Of a DNA stretch of 64,000 bases, positions 56,999 through 64,000 are shown piece by piece. A program made the translations under genes and the position numbers. This DNA comes from [Chlorobium] sp. 445 (GTDB lineage: Bacteria; Bacteroidota; Chlorobiia; Chlorobiales; Thermochlorobacteraceae): assembly GCA_002763895.1 (NCBI GenBank), contig NSLH01000009.1, forward strand, positions 30,982 to 94,981, in the 5' to 3' direction. How positions within the stretch are numbered: position 1 is the stretch's first letter; every line of letters begins with the position of its first letter. The notes under the pieces are model-generated. The model worked only from the letters and a program-made list of their open reading frames with translations. It was not told the DNA's origin and did not search any database.

Positions 56999-58204
56999 AT
57001 GTCGTCCAAGACCTCGCCCGTGATTCTTTGCCTTGCTAGCTACGAAAAAGGTCAAGCCTTTTTGCGCGCAGCCAAACGGCAAGGCGCTCACGTGTATTTG
57101 CTCACGTCAAAGAGTTTGGAGCATGTAGATTGGGGTCGGGAAAATCTTGAAGATATTTTTTATTTGCCGGATGTCAACAAAGAATGGAATAAGCACGATG
57201 CGCTCATGGGCGTGAGCTATCTGGCGCGCACGCTTCAGATTGATAAAATTATTGCGTTGGACGATTACGATGTGGAAGTTGCCGCTATGCTGCGCGAGCA
57301 TTTGCGCCTAGCAGGCATGGGCGAGACCACAGCGCGCTATTTCCGAGACAAACTTGCTATGCGTGTCAAGGCATATCAAGATGGCATTCGTGTGCCTGAT
57401 TTTGTCCATGTCTTGAATTACGACAAAATGCGCGACTTTATGCGTCGTGTAGCGCCGCCGTGGGTTGTCAAACCGCGCTCTGCGGCTTCCTCACTTGGTA
57501 TCAAAAAAGCTAACAGCGAAGAAGAGTTGTGGCAAATTGTCGAACAATTAGGCGATCAGCAGTCCTTTTATTTGATGGAGCGGTTTGTGCCCGGTGATGT
57601 CTATCATGTGGATTCTATCATTCTCAATCGCCGCATCATTTTTGCCATCGCAAGCAAGTATGCCCTGCCCCCGATGCAAGTCATGCACCAAGGTGCAGTC
57701 TTTTGCACGCGCACACTGCCTTATGAGTCAGCCGATGCACAAGTCTTGCTCCAACTCAATGCACGCGTGATTGCCTCTATGGGACATGTGCTTGGCGTCT
57801 CACACACAGAGTTTATTAAGGGTGAGGATGGCGAGTTTTACTTTCTTGAAACCTCGGCGCGCGTTGGCGGTGCGCACATTGTTGAACTCATTGAAGCTGC
57901 TACAGGCATCAACCTCTGGGAAGAATGGGCGAAAGTGGAAATTCACCCCGAAACCTATGCTCTTCCTGACTTGCGACACGATTATGCAGGCTTGCTTATT
58001 TCACTTGCACGCCAACAACATCCTGATCTTTCTGCCTACACTGACCCTGAAATTTACTGGCGACTAAACAAAGAGTATCATGCTGGGCTAATTGTGCGTT
58101 CTCCACATTACGAGCGCATCACAGAGCTTTTGGAGCAATACACTGCGCGCTTTTATCAAGATTTCTTTACCCGTCAGCCTGCACCAGAGAAACCCACTCA
58201 CTGA
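56999..58204 (+). CDS. ATP-grasp ligase of unknown substrate
   Basis: This 401-residue protein has an N-terminal preATP-grasp Rossmann part (VILCLASYEKGQAFLRAAKRQGAHVYLLTS), then the ATP-grasp core: FRDKLAMRVKAYQDGIRVPDFV, WVVKPRSAASSLGIKKANS with the ATP Lys, YLMERFVPGDVYHVDSII and EFYFLETSARVGGAHIVELIEAATGINLWEEWAKVEI with Mg-binding Glu and the substrate Arg. The C-terminal extension is about 90 residues. The pattern resembles carbamoyl-phosphate-synthase-like or amino-acid-ligase ATP-grasp enzymes. No neighbour indicates the acceptor or donor substrate. Confidence 0.85.
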   Translation: MSSKTSPVILCLASYEKGQAFLRAAKRQGAHVYLLTSKSLEHVDWGRENLEDIFYLPDVNKEWNKHDALMGVSYLARTLQIDKIIALDDYDVEVAAMLREHLRLAGMGETTARYFRDKLAMRVKAYQDGIRVPDFVHVLNYDKMRDFMRRVAPPWVVKPRSAASSLGIKKANSEEELWQIVEQLGDQQSFYLMERFVPGDVYHVDSIILNRRIIFAIASKYALPPMQVMHQGAVFCTRTLPYESADAQVLLQLNARVIASMGHVLGVSHTEFIKGEDGEFYFLETSARVGGAHIVELIEAATGINLWEEWAKVEIHPETYALPDLRHDYAGLLISLARQQHPDLSAYTDPEIYWRLNKEYHAGLIVRSPHYERITELLEQYTARFYQDFFTRQPAPEKPTH

Positions 58205-58242
58205 ACGACGATGCCCTAATTAGACTTTTTTCCAAAAAGGAC

Positions 58243-58250
58243 TATCTTTG
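58243..58250 (+). promoter_or_regulatory. Possible -7 element TATCTTTG before the CNNM/CorC gene
   Basis: TATCTTTG fits TAnnTTTG and ends 36 bases before ATG 58287. The expected TTTG at -33 is absent. Confidence 0.35.
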
Positions 58251-58286
58251 CGCATATTGATTCTGCTCGAAATTGAACTATTACAG

Positions 58287-59621
58287 ATGAATATAGGCTT
58301 CGAGATCGTCTTGATACTTTTATTGGTATTGGCTAATGGTATTTTTGCGCTCTCTGAAATTGCAGTTGTTTCAGCACGCAAAACAAAATTGCAGCAAATG
58401 GCGGGCGAAGGCGACGAACAAGCGCGCATAGCTCTAGAGTTAGCCAATTCACCCGATCACTTTCTTTCTACAGTTCAGGTCGGCATCACGCTTATTGGGA
58501 TTCTGGCTGGTGCCTATAGCGGGGCAACGATTGCCGAGCAACTTGCTGCGCAGTGGAAAGATGTACCTTACATCGGACAGTACAGCCACCCAATCAGTTT
58601 AGGCTTTGTTGTTCTTGTCATCACATACCTCTCGCTTGTCATCGGTGAGCTTGTCCCGAAACGTCTTGCGCTCTCCAATCCTGAGCTCGTTGCCAAAATT
58701 ATGGCTTCGCCAATGAAAGCCATTTCTGCGCTGTTCTACCCTGCTATTCGCATCCTTTCAGGCTCGACAAATGTCATCTTGCGTTTTTTTGGCATTAAGC
58801 CACATATCGAATCACCCGTTACAGAAGAGGAAATTAAAGTTTTGATGGAGCAAGGCACGCAAGCTGGCACATTTGATGAAGTCGAACAAGATATGGTTGA
58901 GCGTGTCTTGCGTTTAGGGGATCGTCGTGTCAGTTCTATCATGACACCGCGCACCGACATCATCTGGCTTAGCGTGCATGAATCACCCGATGAGATTCGC
59001 AAGCAAATTATTGAGAGCCCACACTCGTTCTTTCCGATTTGTGGTGAAGACCTTGACGAAGTCTTAGGCATCGTTCATGTCAAAGATTTGCTGGCACGCA
59101 ATCTCTGCGGTGAGCCTTTTGACTTGCGTCAATCCATGAAAAAACCGCTGTTTATTGCCGAAACCACACCACCGCTTAAAGTACTTGAATTGTTCAAATC
59201 ATCTGGGATTCACATCGGCATCGTGATTGATGAGTATGGTACAACACAAGGTCTTGTTACGCTCAATGACATTCTTGAGGCAATTGTCGGCGATATTCCT
59301 GCTAACAATCAACCGATCAAGCAAAAAGTCATTCAGCGCGAAGATGGCTCTTGGCTTGTCGATGGCATGATTACAATGGATGAGTTTAGCGAAGAGTTCA
59401 AGCAGATGCCCTTGCCCGATGAGGAAGAGCGCGACTATGAAACACTTGCAGGCTTCATTCTGCATCAGATTGGCAGTGTGCCAGCTGTCGGACAACACTT
59501 CGATTGGAAAGGTTGGCGCTTTGAAGTCGTTGATTTAGATGGTAACCGTGTCGATAAAGTTTTGCTCTCACGCAAGCAGTCAGAAGATAGCCTTGCGCAA
59601 GAAAGCCAAAAAATTTCATAG
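58287..59621 (+). CDS. CNNM/CorC-type hemolysin-family membrane protein
   Basis: This 444-residue protein has a DUF21 membrane domain with four helices (IGFEIVLILLLVLANGIFALSEIAVVSARKTKL ... VQVGITLIGILAGAYSGATIAEQL, LGFVVLVITYLSLVIGELVPKRLAL), a CBS pair starting near MTPRTDIIWLSVHES and VIDEYGTTQGLVTLNDILEAIVGDI, and a C-terminal CorC_HlyC domain (DGSWLVDGMITMDEFSEEF). The family transports or helps to transport Mg2+ and other divalent cations. The frame is open to 58248 but ATG 58287 is preferred. Confidence 0.92.
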   Translation: MNIGFEIVLILLLVLANGIFALSEIAVVSARKTKLQQMAGEGDEQARIALELANSPDHFLSTVQVGITLIGILAGAYSGATIAEQLAAQWKDVPYIGQYSHPISLGFVVLVITYLSLVIGELVPKRLALSNPELVAKIMASPMKAISALFYPAIRILSGSTNVILRFFGIKPHIESPVTEEEIKVLMEQGTQAGTFDEVEQDMVERVLRLGDRRVSSIMTPRTDIIWLSVHESPDEIRKQIIESPHSFFPICGEDLDEVLGIVHVKDLLARNLCGEPFDLRQSMKKPLFIAETTPPLKVLELFKSSGIHIGIVIDEYGTTQGLVTLNDILEAIVGDIPANNQPIKQKVIQREDGSWLVDGMITMDEFSEEFKQMPLPDEEERDYETLAGFILHQIGSVPAVGQHFDWKGWRFEVVDLDGNRVDKVLLSRKQSEDSLAQESQKIS

Positions 59622-59677
59622 CAAAATTTTTTCTAATACAGATTTGATTTGCGTCAACATCAATACTTACTTGCCTT

Positions 59678-60283
59678 GTGAAACTCTTGCTTGCCTCTAA
59701 ATCGCCAAGACGTCAAAGCCTTTTGCGTTTAACGACACTACCCTTTTCTATTCTCCCTATCGAGGCTGATGAATCTTTCGATGCTCGTCTTTCTCCTGCA
59801 GACATTGTGATGCGCCTCTCTGAACACAAAGCCAAACACGCTGCCGCACAATATCCTGAACATGCCGCTCAGGGTGTTATTCTGAGTGCAGACACGATTG
59901 TCGTCATTGACCGCACCGTACTCAACAAACCTGCTAACTTTGATGAAGCCGTCTCAATGCTCACACGCTTGCAAGGGAGAACTCATTACGTCTTTACAGG
60001 CTTTGCACTGCTCTCACCTGAGCGTCTGCACTGCGACTACGAGCGCACCGCCGTTACTTTTGCACCAATGACACGTGAGGAAATTGAGTTTTATATTCAC
60101 ACTGCACAGCCGTTCGATAAAGCTGGCAGTTATGGCATTCAAGATGACTTAGGCGCATGTTTTATTGAGCGCATTGAAGGCTGTTATTACAACGTTGTTG
60201 GCTTGCCACTTGCTAAACTTTATCAAGCCTTAAAATTCTTTCCAGACTTGTTCATTCACTCAAAAACCACTCTACCTTCATGA
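59678..60283 (+). CDS. maf: Maf-family nucleotide pyrophosphatase
   Basis: This 201-residue protein starts MKLLLASKSPRRQSLLR from a GTG. It has the family motif SADTIVVIDRTVLNKP, THYVFTGFALL and FDKAGSYGIQDDLGACFIERIEGCYYNVVGLPLAKLYQ. Maf proteins hydrolyse noncanonical or modified nucleoside triphosphates (dTTP/UTP type) and have been linked to septum inhibition. The stop overlaps the sixA ATG (ATGA), so the pair is coupled. Confidence 0.92.
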   Translation: MKLLLASKSPRRQSLLRLTTLPFSILPIEADESFDARLSPADIVMRLSEHKAKHAAAQYPEHAAQGVILSADTIVVIDRTVLNKPANFDEAVSMLTRLQGRTHYVFTGFALLSPERLHCDYERTAVTFAPMTREEIEFYIHTAQPFDKAGSYGIQDDLGACFIERIEGCYYNVVGLPLAKLYQALKFFPDLFIHSKTTLPS

Positions 60284-60762
60284 AGTTGTATGTTATTCGA
60301 CACGCTACAGCGCACGATGTCGGCGAAAAGGGTATCCTAACCGATGAGGCGCGCACACTCAGTCCAGTCGGCGAAAAAGAAGCCAACCAACTTGGCGCAT
60401 ATCTTAAAGCTAAATCTGTGCGTCTTGATGTGCTTGCGCATAGCCCGCTCACACGCGCTGCACAAACTGCCGACATTCTCGCAAAATATCTTCACTGCGA
60501 GACACGCCTGGTCGAAAAGCTCTCTACTGAGCACGACCTTGACGATCATCTTGACGCCTTAGATGCCTTTAAGTTCATGAACAGTGTAGGTATCGTCGGA
60601 CATCAACCGACACTCTCACGTCTTATCCTTACTCTGATGGGTGCAAACCCTCGTGCTGGTTTGAAGTTCACAAAATGCGCCCTTGCTGTGCTCAACCTTG
60701 AACGCTTAGGCAGCACATGGACAGGACAGCTCGTTTCACTGCTTTCACCCAGCGATTTATAG
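60280..60762 (+). CDS. sixA: Phosphohistidine phosphatase SixA
   Basis: This 160-residue histidine phosphatase starts MKLYVIRHATAHDVG, with the catalytic His in RHATA, SPLTRAAQTADILAKYL with the phosphate-binding Arg, and the second His in GIVGHQPTLSRLI. SixA removes phosphate from histidine of signalling or phosphotransfer proteins; the exact partner is unknown. Its ATG overlaps the maf stop. Confidence 0.9.
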   Translation: MKLYVIRHATAHDVGEKGILTDEARTLSPVGEKEANQLGAYLKAKSVRLDVLAHSPLTRAAQTADILAKYLHCETRLVEKLSTEHDLDDHLDALDAFKFMNSVGIVGHQPTLSRLILTLMGANPRAGLKFTKCALAVLNLERLGSTWTGQLVSLLSPSDL

Positions 60763-60792
60763 CGCTTTTGTTGGCATCAAGTCACCCTCTCT

Positions 60793-61428
60793 TTACTTCT
60801 GCGCGGTGAGTATCGGCTCTAAGACTTTCCAGACGGTCTCTGCAATGATGCGGTGTCCTTCTGGCGTAGGATGAATGCCATCGGGCAAATTGAGTTTGGG
60901 GTTGCCGCCGACGCCTTCCAAAAGGAAGGGCACAAGCAGCGCACGATTTTTTTTGGCAAGCTCTGGAAACACACTTTTGAAGGCGCTGGTATACTCCGCT
61001 CCGAGATTCGGTGGGGCTTGCATGCCTGCAATGACAATTTTAATGTCGGGGTATTTCGCCCTAGCGCGATCAATAATGCCTTGCAGGTTGCTGCGCATGG
61101 TCTCCACGCTGATGCCACGCAGTCCATCATTGCCGCCCAGTTCTAAGACGAGAATATCCACCTTTTGCTTTAGCAGCCAATCTATACGCCGTAAGCCACC
61201 AGCCGAGGTTTCGCCAGAAAGCCCAGCATTGATGACTTTGTAAGCCAGTTTTTGCTCATCAATTTTCTTCTGAATCAGTGCAGGGAAAGCCTGCGAGGGA
61301 TCGACACCAAATCCAGCCGAAAGGCTATTGCCTAAAAAGAGAATAACTTTGGGTTCATCGGCAGTGAGGGCATTGCAAAAGAGCAGAAATGTCGCGCAGA
61401 GCACTCCCACACAGCGTCGCCAGCTCAT
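60793..61428 (-). CDS. TesA-like SGNH-family arylesterase/lysophospholipase
   Basis: This 211-residue periplasmic lipase has a signal peptide (CVGVLCATFLLFCNALTADE). The SGNH blocks are LFLGNSLSAGFG (block I, Ser nucleophile, GNSL instead of GDSL), INAGLSGETSAGGLRR (Gly), LVLELGGNDGLRG (Asn) and LPDGIHPTPEGHRIIAE (Asp and His). Arylesterase/thioesterase/lysophospholipase activity is expected. Its ATG overlaps the stop of the alpha/beta hydrolase (ATGA), so the two lipid-type hydrolases are coupled. Confidence 0.9.
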   Translation of the reverse strand: MSWRRCVGVLCATFLLFCNALTADEPKVILFLGNSLSAGFGVDPSQAFPALIQKKIDEQKLAYKVINAGLSGETSAGGLRRIDWLLKQKVDILVLELGGNDGLRGISVETMRSNLQGIIDRARAKYPDIKIVIAGMQAPPNLGAEYTSAFKSVFPELAKKNRALLVPFLLEGVGGNPKLNLPDGIHPTPEGHRIIAETVWKVLEPILTAQK

Positions 61429-62240
61429 TGAGCACTTAGTTTAAGGGGTTTCATGCGCTTGATTTGACGCTGAATAAATTCTATGGCTCGTGCGTTGAAC
61501 GATTCAGGCTGGTCGACATTGCACACGTGCCCTGAATTTTCAATGATTTGTAACTCTGCATACCGATGCTTCTTGACTAATGTTTTAACTGGTGGCAGAA
61601 ACATATAATCTTCATCGCCCATCAAATACAGCGTCGGCACAGGAATTTCTTTTTCAGTAAAGTATTTCAGCAGTGGGTTGGCTTCATCGGTGAGTCTAAA
61701 CCAGCGAATGAACTCACGCTGACAGAGTTTTTTGGCTTCGTTGATAAACATCATTCGCGAATTGCGATGCCGCCGCCGCGGCATAATAATCCATGCAAAA
61801 AAGCTATAGAGCCACATGTAGGGAATGAAGCGCTCGACCAAGTGTCCAAGAAAGATGAGAATCTTTGAGCGCGTGTTAAAGCGCGTAATGGCACCTCCCA
61901 TGACCATGGACTTGATACGCTCGGGAGCAATCTCACCAATCGTGCGGATGATAATTGTGCCAAGTGAAATCCCTACAAAATGCGCAGACTGAATACCCAG
62001 ATGATCCAAAACTTCAAGAATCTCCAGGCTAATTTCTTTGAAAGTGTAATTTTCTGCTTTGTAGCGCTCCAGCATGGATTGAGACTTGCCATGCCCGCGC
62101 AAATCTATAAGCAGAACGTTGAAGTTTTTTCGAAACTCACGTACTTGCTTAAACCAAATAGAGGAACTGCCCCCCGCCCCGTGAATGAATACCACCCAAT
62201 CTGTCTCCGGCGAAATGACATATTCTTTGTAATGTAACAT
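61425..62240 (-). CDS. Alpha/beta hydrolase
   Basis: This 271-residue hydrolase has the oxyanion HGAGGSSSIW near residue 19, LLIDLRGHGKSQ, the nucleophile elbow HFVGISLGTIII, the acid in LYLMGDEDYMF and the His in IIENSGHVCNVDQPESF. Full Ser-Asp-His catalysis is therefore present. Substrate specificity is not evident, although coupling to a TesA-like lysophospholipase hints at lipids. The frame is open to 62318, but ATG 62240 (MLHYKEYVIS) is preferred. Confidence 0.88.
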   Translation of the reverse strand: MLHYKEYVISPETDWVVFIHGAGGSSSIWFKQVREFRKNFNVLLIDLRGHGKSQSMLERYKAENYTFKEISLEILEVLDHLGIQSAHFVGISLGTIIIRTIGEIAPERIKSMVMGGAITRFNTRSKILIFLGHLVERFIPYMWLYSFFAWIIMPRRRHRNSRMMFINEAKKLCQREFIRWFRLTDEANPLLKYFTEKEIPVPTLYLMGDEDYMFLPPVKTLVKKHRYAELQIIENSGHVCNVDQPESFNARAIEFIQRQIKRMKPLKLSAQ

Positions 62241-62389
62241 CGCTAGCGTTCTTTTTCCTTGCTTTATGTAAATATACTCAAAAATCCGTTTTCTTATTTT
62301 TGTGGCGCGCTCCCTCACTTGCCCTTACCTCTTTCAAAAGTTTTGCACTTATACCATATTGCCACAAAACATAAAAGACATCTGTTGCT

Positions 62390-63925
62390 ATGCGCACGCT
62401 TATCCTTATCTCCGCTCTCTTCCTCGGGTTCTCACCTGTAGGTCTTGCTCAACTTCCTGAATGGGCACAAAGCTATGGTTCCACTCTTCCCTTTCCACGT
62501 GCCACACATCTGAGTGGCTTTGGCATGGCTAGGCTCACCAGCCAAGATGGTAGTGCCTTAGACCAAGCAAAAGCACAAGCGACATCAGACCTTATCAAGA
62601 AAATTCAAGTAACGGTCTCCAGCGATATGGTCTCCATATCAAAAGAAGTCGATGGGAAATTTTCATCCAGCCTCACGTCAGTCGTGCAGTCAGTTAGTAC
62701 GCTGCAGCTTGAAGGGATTGAGTATCTGACTGCAAAAGACAATACGACTTTTTATGCCTTAGCGTTTGTCAAGCGCAATGAGCTAGCCGAGGCTTATACA
62801 GAACGCCTCAGAGCCGGCTTTGCACGCTTGCAAGCTATGCTCACGCAAGCTGCTGAACAAGAAAAGTTGAATCCACAAGAAGCCGTGCGCCAGTACCTTG
62901 CTGCCTTGCCGCGCTTTGCTGAACTCTTGGAATGGGTTGCGTTGGTGCGTGCACTTAGCGCCAAAACGTTGTCGTCAGAAGATATCGGTGTGCCGATGCG
63001 CTCGAGTGCCATAGAGTTCTTGGCATTTCGAGAACAAGAGCTTCATGCAAAAGTCAATGCCTTACTGCAAAAGTCCATCACTTCGCTTGATGAAGCAGCG
63101 ACAAGTGTCGCACAGCGCTTTCAACTTCAGGGCATGGCAATTGGCGCCATGCAAGTTTTAGATCTGAATTATCAAGACTCTGATTTTTCAAGTGCATTTG
63201 GCGCCTTCTTTGCACGCAAATTAGAAGCTCAACTTGCAGCGCTGCCCAAACGCCATCAAGAGCCGCAGGTTGTGCGTGGCAACTATTGGGAACGCAGCGG
63301 GTCAATAGAACTGCTGCTGCTTGCTCAAACCACAACTGGTGAAAAAATTAGTAGCGTCTCGCTGACCTTTCCCAAATCGCTCATCCCTAAAGATTTAGAA
63401 ATCAAGCCACGAAATTTTGAGCAGGCACTCCAAGACCAAAAAGTGATTGCAGATGGTGCCCTCGTCGATGGGGACATTGGCGTCGAGATCTGGACTAACA
63501 AAGGCAGAAACTTAGAGCGTGTAGTGTTCCAAGAAGGCGATAAAGTTGAACTATATTTTCGTGTCAACCAACCTGCATTCTTGCGCCTAACTTATTTGCT
63601 TTCGACAGGTCAGCGTGTCTTGTTGGAAGAAAAATTTTACATCGGTCTTGACAAAGTCAATCAAGTGGTGAAGTATCCGGCAGAATTGGTCTGCTCTGCT
63701 CCCTTTGGGGTAGAGCGATTGATTGTAACCGCGTTTAGCAGCGAACCACCCAAACCCAATGTCAAGCTCGAGAAAATTTCAGGTGAGGAGTATGAAGTGC
63801 TGGTAGAGTCGCTTTCGCAGACACTAACGAAAACGCGAGGACTAAAGAAAAGTGCATCTTCCCAAGATCTCAAACTCGGCGAAACAACCCTGACTATTAC
63901 CACGATGCCCAGACTTCGCCAATAG
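62390..63925 (+). CDS. Secreted LPP20/DUF4384-domain protein
   Basis: This 511-residue protein has a signal peptide (LILISALFLGFSPVGLAQ). Residues about 35-135 match an LPP20-type domain: HLSGFGMARLTSQDGSALDQAKAQATSDLIKKIQVTV and a YALAFVKRNELAEAY end. A helical middle follows, and about residues 350-460 match DUF4384 (VEIWTNKGRNLERVVFQEGDKVELYFRVNQPAFLRLTYLLSTGQRVLLEEKFYIG). DUF4384 is known from cell-surface and secretion-related proteins. It lies 72 bases from the divergent alpha/beta hydrolase's open frame. The final 75 bases of the window contain no gene; TATTTTTG at 63954-63961 could be a -7 box for the next gene. Confidence 0.8.
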   Translation: MRTLILISALFLGFSPVGLAQLPEWAQSYGSTLPFPRATHLSGFGMARLTSQDGSALDQAKAQATSDLIKKIQVTVSSDMVSISKEVDGKFSSSLTSVVQSVSTLQLEGIEYLTAKDNTTFYALAFVKRNELAEAYTERLRAGFARLQAMLTQAAEQEKLNPQEAVRQYLAALPRFAELLEWVALVRALSAKTLSSEDIGVPMRSSAIEFLAFREQELHAKVNALLQKSITSLDEAATSVAQRFQLQGMAIGAMQVLDLNYQDSDFSSAFGAFFARKLEAQLAALPKRHQEPQVVRGNYWERSGSIELLLLAQTTTGEKISSVSLTFPKSLIPKDLEIKPRNFEQALQDQKVIADGALVDGDIGVEIWTNKGRNLERVVFQEGDKVELYFRVNQPAFLRLTYLLSTGQRVLLEEKFYIGLDKVNQVVKYPAELVCSAPFGVERLIVTAFSSEPPKPNVKLEKISGEEYEVLVESLSQTLTKTRGLKKSASSQDLKLGETTLTITTMPRLRQ

Positions 63926-64000
63926 TGCTGTTAATGAACTAATAAAAGGACAGGTATTTTTGTCAATGCAAAGTAGACACGATTATTTACAACATAAATA

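Overview
The window is one stretch of a bacterial chromosome of roughly mid-range GC, dense with protein genes on both strands. It has two tRNA genes and no rRNA, CRISPR array, insertion sequence or phage gene that I can see. The gene set suggests the Bacteroidota/Chlorobiota group. One esterase ends in a domain like the type IX secretion sorting tail. The tRNA-Val gene is preceded by the Bacteroidota-type promoter pattern TTTG-N19-TATATTTG, and further TAnnTTTG elements sit before other genes. Several genes encode OmpP1/FadL-like barrels, lipoproteins and DUF4292/DUF4384/DUF2905 proteins common in that group. A Chloroherpeton/Thermochlorobacter-like relative is my inference from overall flavour only; no photosynthesis gene lies here.

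Layout. 1-9549: end of a ComM-like ATPase, a glycosidase-like membrane protein whose catalytic residues look lost, SMC, a HAD phosphatase, AroA and a stand-alone RsbRD-N protein. 9627-15641: PEP carboxylase, then two lipoproteins (one with a CxxCH haem motif) and a FadL-like barrel. 15732-21133: tRNA-Lys, SecG, DUF2905, an isocitrate-dehydrogenase-type enzyme and an ABC ATPase/FtsX permease pair. 21184-27881 (all minus): SbcD-like nuclease, DCC protein, DUF4292 lipoprotein, 2Fe-2S ferredoxin, SRPBCC protein, quinone reductase, Bcp peroxiredoxin and acyl-CoA ligase. 28010-38273: SDR, barrel protein, MBL hydrolase, oligopeptide-type binding protein, TPR protein, PotA-like ATPase, DeoC, Pta, truncated haemoglobin and LysS. 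38418-41776: ArsR regulator, then an AT-richer patch with a CAP-domain protein and a decayed WD40/TPR gene. 41971-54466: ATP-grasp ligase, CPA2 antiporter, YqgE-PurE-RpiB-like cluster, ABC-2 permease, double receiver protein, RsmB, agmatine deiminase, tRNA-Val, PurK and acyl-CoA dehydrogenase. 54655-63925: HisF, esterase, second ATP-grasp enzyme, CNNM/CorC protein, Maf, SixA, TesA-like esterase, alpha/beta hydrolase and an LPP20/DUF4384 protein.

A striking property of the record is its number of single-base frameshifts. At least eight otherwise well-conserved genes (lipoprotein, SbcD, DUF4292, Bcp, binding protein, Pta, ATP-grasp, RsmB) are split by one missing or extra base. Most breaks fall in or next to short homopolymers, and the WD40 gene carries three more. 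In Pta, Bcp and RsmB the family sequence resumes exactly in the neighbouring frame. Uncorrected assembly indels are therefore the simplest explanation for most of them; the WD40 gene may be truly decayed.

I found no unmistakable new defence or biosynthetic system. The best candidates for undescribed biology are the catalytically dead GH2-like protein fused to six membrane helices, the two-lipoprotein/haem-motif/FadL locus, the double receiver with a glutamate at its second phosphosite, and the two ATP-grasp ligases of unknown substrate. After merging split genes there is no gene-free stretch longer than about 260 bases.
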